This document shows positions 6,270 through 11,315 of a stretch of 11,315 bases of DNA, piece after piece. Positions within the stretch are counted from its first letter, which is position 1, and each line of letters opens with the position of its first letter. This stretch comes from Candidatus Delongbacteria bacterium (GTDB taxonomy: Bacteria; UBA4055): NCBI GenBank assembly GCA_028702975.1, contig JAQVNT010000033.1:1-11315 (forward strand), read 5' to 3'. A program made the position numbers and the translations under genes. Below the pieces are notes generated by a model, which saw nothing but the letters and a program-made list of their open reading frames with translations, had not been told where the DNA came from and made no database searches.

Positions 6270-6889
6270 AATAACTCTCTTTGCTTTAGCACCTCTGATA
6301 TTCTGCCGAAGACTTCTTCAACTGAACCTGATGCATTTATAACTTTAACTCTTTCCTGGTCTTTTCTTGAGATCTCTAAAAATCCTTTCCTGATACGATC
6401 GAAAAATTCAATACTTTCCGACTCCATTCTGTTTATTTCCTCACCCCTTGATGTAACTCTTGACAATGATCTTTCTGTTTCGATATCGAGAAAAAAAGTA
6501 AGATCGGGAACATATTTACCGCCGCATGTAGCCAATCTGTTAAGCACAGATATCGTTTCAAGGTCAACTCCCCTGCCGTAACCCTGATACGCCGTCGTTG
6601 AATCCATATACCTGTCAAGAATTACAAGAAATCCCCGATCGAGCAGACTTGCGATGTCTTCGCGCACGAGTTGAGCGCGGCTTGCAATATAAAGAAGCAT
6701 CTCTGTTTCATCAGACATCGAAGAATTCTTTCTGTCTAGAAGTACTTCCCTTATCTTTTCGCAGATCCTGTTGCCGCCGGGTTCTCTTAAGACCTTCACC
6801 ATTTTACCTGAGCTTTCAAGGATTTTTGATGTAAGGTCGATCTGAGTCGATTTTCCGCAACCGTCAAGACCTTCAAACGATATCAACAT
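6266..6889 (-). CDS. tmk: Thymidylate kinase
   Basis: Tmk phosphorylates dTMP to dTDP with ATP in the cytoplasm, an essential step of dTTP supply. The 207-residue length is normal. The P-loop is FEGLDGCGKST (5-15), followed by LREPGG (34-39), which helps bind the substrate. The DRYMDSTTAYQGYGRG block (92-107) carries the DRY motif and the dTMP-binding residues, and a LID-like segment SRGEEINRMESES lies at about 147-159. Usual LIDs have Asp where Asn153 stands, a minor variation. The ATG at 6889 has only a poor ribosome binding site 21 bases after the SPOR gene, so it may depend on read-through translation. The downstream protease overlaps by four bases. A dCMP deaminase at the far end of the same operon also serves dTTP synthesis. 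Confidence 0.96.
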   Translation of the reverse strand: MLISFEGLDGCGKSTQIDLTSKILESSGKMVKVLREPGGNRICEKIREVLLDRKNSSMSDETEMLLYIASRAQLVREDIASLLDRGFLVILDRYMDSTTAYQGYGRGVDLETISVLNRLATCGGKYVPDLTFFLDIETERSLSRVTSRGEEINRMESESIEFFDRIRKGFLEISRKDQERVKVINASGSVEEVFGRISEVLKQRELL

Positions 6890-6910
6890 ATTATAGACCG
6901 CATGATTTAT

Positions 6911-7405
6911 TCATTTTACAGGCATAAGCACTTTGACCCGGTCGGGAACTATGATCGTGCCGCTAATACCTCTCCATTTAAGTGTCTGCTGAAACTCCTC
7001 CGCTTCCTCCTTGTCCCTGAATCTGCCGACTCGTATCTTGTAGAAAGGAGTTTCAAAGATAAGAGTCACATTCTCTTCTCCGTATGAAGTTATGTAGATA
7101 GACTCTCTTCTTTTAGCCTCTTCGAGGTCTTCTGTTCTGAATATCTGTATCCTGAAACCGTTTATTTCCTGCATTGTGCTGTCGGCCTTTACCTGTTCGC
7201 TGAAAGCGTAATTCCTGTTAAATAGTTCAGGTATATCTGCTTTCGGATCGACTTCAGGAAGCGAATAAACGGGATTACTGTCCCTTTTGTATTCTGCCGG
7301 AGTAAAATCGGCATTCATCTCAGCTCTTTCAACGCCGTTTAACCCCGACAGTCCCAGGCAGAAATGGATGAGTATCAGATATTCGATTTTCCTAGTAATA
7401 TTCAT
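6911..7405 (-). CDS. Exported SPOR-domain protein
   Basis: This 164-residue protein has an N-terminal hydrophobic segment (about 8-24, after MNITRKIEY) that acts as a signal peptide or membrane anchor. There is a Cys at 16, but it is preceded by IHF, which is not a good lipobox. A polar linker (25-78) leads to one SPOR domain at about 81-160, with INGFRIQIFRTEDLEEAKR, a middle strand, and FYKIRVGRFRDKEEAEEF. SPOR domains bind denuded peptidoglycan in the periplasm. The ATG at 7405 lies inside the end of the TPR gene (14-base overlap), with no good ribosome binding site, so translation is probably coupled. Its domain is closer in style to repeats two and three of the lipoprotein at 758-1735 than to repeat one, but the genes are not simple copies. 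The precise role is unknown. Confidence 0.82.
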   Translation of the reverse strand: MNITRKIEYLILIHFCLGLSGLNGVERAEMNADFTPAEYKRDSNPVYSLPEVDPKADIPELFNRNYAFSEQVKADSTMQEINGFRIQIFRTEDLEEAKRRESIYITSYGEENVTLIFETPFYKIRVGRFRDKEEAEEFQQTLKWRGISGTIIVPDRVKVLMPVK

Positions 7406-8606
7406 TTTTCAGCACATTTAGTTCTTCTTTAAGGTCAGAATCAAGTTTGAGTATTTCGTCTCTGTAAGATTTTAAATTCTGAATATATTTGGTATTTCTA
7501 GGCTCTTCGTTCACTTTTTTGGAATAATACTGGATCTCCCTTTTTACGGTAGATGCCGCAAATTTATAGCGGGCATGGGCAAAATCGACAAGATTGTCAT
7601 AATTTTCAGGATCTTCGTCAACAACTTTTGACAGATTTTCCATTTTCTCTTTGTATGATTCAGGCGCAAGAACAAGGTCGCTTAAAAGAGTTTCGATCTT
7701 CGGATCGGTGTCTTTGTACTCCAGATTAAGATCGTTTTTTCTGAATTCGGCAGTTTTATCTGCATCCTTTGCAGATTCATCCTCTTTATCTACTGCGATT
7801 TCGACCGTTTTGTCATCCGTAACGGTTTCTTCGGGTAGTTTTTCTTCAAAAAGTTCTTTTCTTTCATCAACGAAAGCCGTGAAGGAATCTCTTTCTTCAA
7901 TGAAGCTTTGAGTGAGTCCGTCCAAACTCTCGATTATGTCTTCAGAAAAACTCTTTTCCATGTCAAGGACTTCTTTTGAAATATTATGCTTTTTGATGAC
8001 ATCATCTTTTTCTTCAAATCCGAATTCCGGTATCTCTATGTCCGCTGATGAATCCAGCTTATGAAGAACATCTTCGTCGGATTTCTCGTTTTCCTGATCG
8101 GAGACCTGAGGCGGAACAAAATAGTCTTCATTTATCTGATCCTGCACTACCTCTTCTTTCACTACCTCTTCATCAGCTGAAGATCCCCCGCCTGCAAATG
8201 AAAACTCGCTGCCGCTCATCATAATGATATTCTTAGCGTCCGGGTCAAGAGGATCAAGCACTGCCACTGATTTGAGCGCTTCCATCCTGTCGTGAGAATT
8301 TCCTCTTTTATCTTCTATCTCCGAGAGAAATTTGTAAGCTTTCACGCATGCCGGATCTTTTTTTACCGCACCCTTGAAAAGCATTTCCGCCTGATCGAGC
8401 TTACTCTCATTAAATAGTATCTCCCCAAGCACAAGCTCTCCGGTTGTATAATCGGGATACGAATTTATGTTATCTTTCAATACCTTCTTTGCCCTCGCCT
8501 TATCACCCGTCTGATAAAGAATATCCGAGTAAAATGCAAAATACTTTCTGTCCTTTTCATAAAGACCTGCAACTCTGCTCAAGGTCTGCTTCAACTGTTT
8601 TTCCAT
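7392..8606 (-). CDS. TPR protein with long acidic linker
   Basis: The 404-residue product has no signal peptide or membrane segment and should be cytoplasmic. Three TPR-like units occupy about 21-122 (YFAFYSDILYQTGDKARAKKVL; TGELVLGEILFNESKLDQAEMLF; AYKFLSEIEDKRGNSHDRMEAL, each ending near a D/YP motif). A long acidic, low-complexity region (about 143-290) is rich in Glu, Asp and Val and probably disordered. The C-terminus (about 300-404) is charged and helical, with a likely coiled coil at 352-402. I do not recognise a specific family; TPR proteins usually assemble protein complexes. The start is the ATG at 8606, with GGAA eight bases upstream and 18 bases after the Crp/Fnr gene. It overlaps the SPOR gene by 14 bases, which suggests linked expression. 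Confidence 0.8.
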   Translation of the reverse strand: MEKQLKQTLSRVAGLYEKDRKYFAFYSDILYQTGDKARAKKVLKDNINSYPDYTTGELVLGEILFNESKLDQAEMLFKGAVKKDPACVKAYKFLSEIEDKRGNSHDRMEALKSVAVLDPLDPDAKNIIMMSGSEFSFAGGGSSADEEVVKEEVVQDQINEDYFVPPQVSDQENEKSDEDVLHKLDSSADIEIPEFGFEEKDDVIKKHNISKEVLDMEKSFSEDIIESLDGLTQSFIEERDSFTAFVDERKELFEEKLPEETVTDDKTVEIAVDKEDESAKDADKTAEFRKNDLNLEYKDTDPKIETLLSDLVLAPESYKEKMENLSKVVDEDPENYDNLVDFAHARYKFAASTVKREIQYYSKKVNEEPRNTKYIQNLKSYRDEILKLDSDLKEELNVLKNEYY

Positions 8607-8624
8607 AAATTAATTTCCGTTAAT

Positions 8625-9320
8625 TTAAAATTCTTCCGCTATGTTTACAAGCTTATGTCTTTCCAGTATATGTATGAACCCCTCTTTTTCGGTGATGACC
8701 TTTGCTTTCTTGAACTTGCTCATTACCCTGATGGCTGTTTCAATAGTTGTTCCTGTAAGGTTTGCTATTTCCTGTCTTGAAAGTTTTATGCCCAGTTTTA
8801 CGCCGCTGTCGGTCTTTTCTCCGGTATTCTTGGCAAACTGGATCAGATGTCTTGCGATCCTTCTTTCCACTTTTTCAAATGCCATGTTCTTTAAGCCGAT
8901 ATAAGCTTCCGTCAAATGTGAGTCTATCACTTCCGCATAGGCTTTATACAACTCTGGTTTACGATTAAGAAGTTCTGAAAAATCAGATACATTGATCTTT
9001 GCGACGATAGAGTTTTCAAGAGCCTTTGCACTGTATGAACACTCAGACCTTCTTTCAAATAAAAGGTTGTTGTCAGATATTATATCGTTCGACGAAACTA
9101 TTCTGAGAATAAAATCCTTTCCCGCCGACGAATGAGCAAGCATTTTTACCCTTCCTGCACACACAAAGTATATGTAGGAGCAGTAATTACCTTCCTCGAA
9201 AACGAACTTATTCTTTCCGATTTTTTCGATAATGATCTTATCATAGATCTTGCTGATTTCTTCAGGCTTCAGGTTCTTTATTACGGGAAGTTCCTTAACA
9301 AATTTTTCTTTCTCTTCCAT
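8625..9320 (-). CDS. Crp/Fnr-family transcriptional regulator
   Basis: This is a 231-residue DNA-binding regulator. The N-terminal cyclic-nucleotide-type beta-roll spans about 13-120 (FVFEEGNYCSYIYFVCAGRVKMLAHSSAGKDFILRIV). The dimerisation helix follows at about 122-150. The C-terminal winged helix-turn-helix spans about 151-225, with IKLSRQEIANLTGTTIETAIRVMSKFKKAKVI as the Crp-type motif and the recognition helix around 190-203. The usual cAMP-binding signature is not evident in the loop around 79-100, and there is no N-terminal Cys cluster of the Fnr iron-sulfur kind; Cys47, 54 and 94 lie within the roll. The signal is therefore unknown. The start is one base after the dnaG stop, with a weak GGA. 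Its place between dnaG and the TPR gene suggests autoregulation or control of nearby envelope genes, but that is inference. Confidence 0.9.
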   Translation of the reverse strand: MEEKEKFVKELPVIKNLKPEEISKIYDKIIIEKIGKNKFVFEEGNYCSYIYFVCAGRVKMLAHSSAGKDFILRIVSSNDIISDNNLLFERRSECSYSAKALENSIVAKINVSDFSELLNRKPELYKAYAEVIDSHLTEAYIGLKNMAFEKVERRIARHLIQFAKNTGEKTDSGVKLGIKLSRQEIANLTGTTIETAIRVMSKFKKAKVITEKEGFIHILERHKLVNIAEEF

Positions 9321-9321
9321 T

Positions 9322-11151
9322 TCACAGTCCGTTTTTATTGTTTGATAATTCTATCTGTTCTTTCTTCAGAGAAGATACCTTTTGAAGAATTTCATTCTGT
9401 CTTTCGGGATCATCAGTATATTTCAGCTCCTCATTCAAACCCTTAATACTGCATGACAATTTTCTTAACATTATAATTCTTATGCTGTCGTTACAGGCTG
9501 CCATTATTTTTTCTTCCGGTTTGCCGTTTCCGGATCTTCCGTCATAACCCGAATAAGCTGTTTCCTGGCTCAAGACGAAACTTATCATAAAATCCTTGAA
9601 TTTATCATCAAAGTCAATCAAAATATTATTTAATTTTACGGGCTCGCCTTCTTCAAAAAGTTCGTAAATCTTTAAAAACAACGAAGACGCTTCCGGATTG
9701 TGAATATCTTTTTCTGTTAATTTGCTGAGAATAAGTTTGAGAGCATTATTGTCTGAAATCATCAGATATATCAGCGTAAACTCAACAGCATCGTCATTCC
9801 TTGGGGTGTAAGTGCCTGAAATGGTTTTTATTTCAGTATGCTTTATATCCTGACTTTTTGGATTTCTTTTAATTTCTTTTTCGAAAGAAGCCTTATCTGT
9901 TTGAAGTTTCAATGAAGCTTCGTTGGTGTACATATCCAGTGTCAGCGGGTCTTTTATATGCTTAAATGATTCGGCCACAGTTCTCACCGCTGTAATTTTT
10001 GAGTTGGCAGTATCGGTCCTCAGACCGTTAAAAGCTATGCTGAGATCGATTATGTTCAGCGGTTTATCCAAAAGCTTATCAAGACTCTCTTTACCTTCAG
10101 CATATAGGAAACTGTCAGGATCGCTCCCGTCAGGCAAAAGAACAATTTCAGGAACCATGCCTGTCTCAAGAATTATCTCGGATGTCCTCAATGCCGATTT
10201 CATTCCCGCCGTGTCTCCGTCGAGCATAATAAATACCCTTTCGGCATTTCTTTTAACAAGAAGCGCGTGATTCTCTGTAAAAGCAGTACCGCAGATAGCC
10301 GCCGCGTTCGTATATCCGAATTTATGCATGGATATAAGATCGACATTGCCTTCGACAAGGATTATCTCCCTCTTTTTCCTAATGCTGTCCATGGCCTGAT
10401 ACAGACCGTAAAGCACCTGATTTTTTCTGTAAAGGACTGTTTCCGGAGAGTTCAGGTATTTAGGCTGCGATTGATCGTCAAAAGTTCTTCCGCTGAAAGC
10501 CAGAACATTACCGAGCTGGTCAAAGATGGGGAACATAAGCCTGTTCCTGAACTGATCGTAAATGTTTCCCTTCTCGTTCTGTTTCCTCAGCCCTGCCTCA
10601 ACGAGTGTCTCGTCCTGATACTGACTGAATCTCAAGTCATTCCTTAAAGCATGCCAGTCATCAGGTGCATAACCCAGCCTGAATTTCGTAAGAAGTTCAT
10701 TATCTATCTTTCTGGACTCTACATATTTTTTAACATGAGAATTCTGTTTTGTCATTTCGGTGATCAGGTGCTCATGAAAAAGATCGCACGCAAGACCGTT
10801 CAATATCCTTAATACTTCTTTTTTGTCGTCTTCTGTTCTGTCCCGTACAGTCCCGTCATACTCCTCTTTTATCTCTATGCCGTATTTGGAAGCCAGAGAC
10901 CTGATGGCGTCAGGGTAGGACAGATTGTCATACATCATTACGAACTTTATCGAATCTCCTGAAGCTCCGCAACCGAAGCATTTGAATATCTGTTTTGAAT
11001 CCGAGATCATGAAAGAGGGAGTCTTTTCGTCATGGAAAGGACACCGGGCTTTATAATTCGATCCTGCCCTTCTTATGTCTATCCTCTCCCCGATCACATC
11101 AACGATATTGACCGAGTTCTGAAGTTTTTCTATCTGATCTTTGGGTATCAA
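9322..11151 (-). CDS. dnaG: DNA primase
   Basis: DnaG makes the RNA primers for chromosome replication. At 609 residues it is of normal length. The N-terminal zinc-binding CHC2 domain has CPFHDEKTPSF and CFGCGASGD, giving ligands Cys37, His40, Cys58 and Cys61. The catalytic core follows, with RNRLMFPIFD and FSGRT (about 202-222). The TOPRIM metal-binding residues are Glu267 and Asp271 in EGNVD, and Asp311 and Asp313 in MLDGDTAG. The C-terminal part (about 440-609) corresponds to the helicase-binding region and is less conserved. The start is a TTG at 11151: the codon before it is an in-frame TGA, AGGA lies six bases upstream, and the next ATG (residue 48) would remove the first zinc ligands. 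MIPKDQIEKLQNSVNIVDVI matches the family N-terminus. It follows the dCMP deaminase by 14 bases. Confidence 0.97.
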   Translation of the reverse strand: MIPKDQIEKLQNSVNIVDVIGERIDIRRAGSNYKARCPFHDEKTPSFMISDSKQIFKCFGCGASGDSIKFVMMYDNLSYPDAIRSLASKYGIEIKEEYDGTVRDRTEDDKKEVLRILNGLACDLFHEHLITEMTKQNSHVKKYVESRKIDNELLTKFRLGYAPDDWHALRNDLRFSQYQDETLVEAGLRKQNEKGNIYDQFRNRLMFPIFDQLGNVLAFSGRTFDDQSQPKYLNSPETVLYRKNQVLYGLYQAMDSIRKKREIILVEGNVDLISMHKFGYTNAAAICGTAFTENHALLVKRNAERVFIMLDGDTAGMKSALRTSEIILETGMVPEIVLLPDGSDPDSFLYAEGKESLDKLLDKPLNIIDLSIAFNGLRTDTANSKITAVRTVAESFKHIKDPLTLDMYTNEASLKLQTDKASFEKEIKRNPKSQDIKHTEIKTISGTYTPRNDDAVEFTLIYLMISDNNALKLILSKLTEKDIHNPEASSLFLKIYELFEEGEPVKLNNILIDFDDKFKDFMISFVLSQETAYSGYDGRSGNGKPEEKIMAACNDSIRIIMLRKLSCSIKGLNEELKYTDDPERQNEILQKVSSLKKEQIELSNNKNGL

Positions 11152-11163
11152 TCAGTGTCCTTT
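11152..11163 (-). promoter_or_regulatory. Ribosome binding site that fixes the dnaG TTG start
   Basis: On the minus strand AAAGGA (about 11163-11158) stands six bases before the TTG at 11151. The base triplet directly before the TTG is an in-frame TGA, so no earlier start is possible. This decides the annotation of an otherwise unusual start codon for an essential gene. Confidence 0.7.
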
Positions 11164-11165
11164 AT

Positions 11166-11315
11166 CTAATATTTCTGGACTTCGTTGTTTATTATCACGA
11201 GTTCAACGCCTGCCTGCCTGAACATATCTTCAGACTCCTGACCTCTCTGATATTTCCTCTCGACGACGACCCTTTTTATACCGCTGTTTATTATAAGCAT
11301 CGCGCAGGTGCGGCA
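11166..11315 (-). CDS. dCMP deaminase, C-terminal part (5' end outside window)
   Basis: Only the last 49 residues are in the window; the frame enters from the right edge and stops at a TAG (11168-11166). It begins CRTCAMLIINSGIKRVVVER, where the CxxC pair gives two of the zinc ligands of the cytidine/deoxycytidylate deaminase fold, and ends EMFRQAGVELVIINNEVQKY-like (here SEDMFRQAGVELV and then NNEVQKY). This ending is characteristic of deoxycytidylate deaminases of the ComEB/dCD group, which convert dCMP to dUMP, the substrate of thymidylate synthase. The catalytic HxE motif lies outside the window. A related riboflavin-pathway or tRNA deaminase is possible but fits the tail less well. It is the first visible gene of the minus operon, 14 bases before dnaG, and shares a pathway with tmk downstream. 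Confidence 0.82.
   Translation of the reverse strand, partial: CRTCAMLIINSGIKRVVVERKYQRGQESEDMFRQAGVELVIINNEVQKY

Noticed and set aside
4641..8606. TPR protein plus CtpA as an adaptor-protease pair like NlpI-Prc or LbcA-CtpA
   Set aside because: Those adaptors are exported lipoproteins. The TPR protein here has no signal peptide, while CtpA has one, so they would be in different compartments.
1..11315. Defence island, prophage, CRISPR array or mobile element
   Set aside because: Every gene is a recognisable housekeeping or envelope gene with uniform style; there are no integrases, transposases, phage genes or spaced repeats.

Overview
The window comes from a moderately AT-rich diderm bacterium. 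A lipoprotein with a lipobox, an exported beta-rich (probably outer-membrane) protein, a periplasmic C-terminal processing protease and a full three-domain DsbD all imply a periplasm and an outer membrane. The style (short intergenic gaps, SPOR proteins, a stand-alone AMMECR1 protein, a Crp/Fnr regulator next to dnaG) would suit an uncultured lineage of the FCB type, but nothing here fixes the taxon, so that is only a weak inference. I see no RNA genes, insertion sequences, CRISPR or phage genes, and no gene-free stretch longer than about 170 bases.

Layout. Positions 1-585 (minus) hold the 5' part of an exported, probably outer-membrane beta-barrel protein. It diverges, across a 172-base AT-rich region with a promoter candidate on each strand, from a plus-strand lipoprotein with three SPOR-like repeats (758-1735). 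A second plus-strand unit has a strong predicted promoter, then dsbD (1840-3687) and thioredoxin trxA (3702-4022). It ends at a clear terminator shared with the convergent genes.

From the right edge to 4079, eight minus-strand genes run nearly end to end: a dCMP deaminase (only its C-terminus is present), dnaG, a Crp/Fnr-family regulator, a cytoplasmic TPR protein, an exported SPOR protein, tmk, a CtpA-type S41 protease and an AMMECR1-domain protein. Gaps are -14 to +21 bases, so this is almost certainly one operon whose promoter lies outside the window.

How the genes fit together. dCMP deaminase and Tmk are both steps of dTTP supply (dCMP to dUMP, and dTMP to dTDP), and DnaG makes replication primers. 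The SPOR proteins and CtpA act on the envelope, probably on peptidoglycan and its enzymes. The operon therefore joins DNA precursor supply and replication to wall maintenance, with a regulator of unknown ligand inside it. DsbD and TrxA form a standard pair: cytoplasmic thioredoxin feeds electrons to DsbD, which passes them to periplasmic thiol proteins.

The window is mostly ordinary core genome. I did not find a convincing new system. The points most worth a second look are the divergent intergenic region (repeated AAAACGG motif, two mutually exclusive hairpins at a ribosome binding site, inverted repeats inside a promoter), the composition of the long operon, and its uncharacterised TPR, SPOR and AMMECR1 members.
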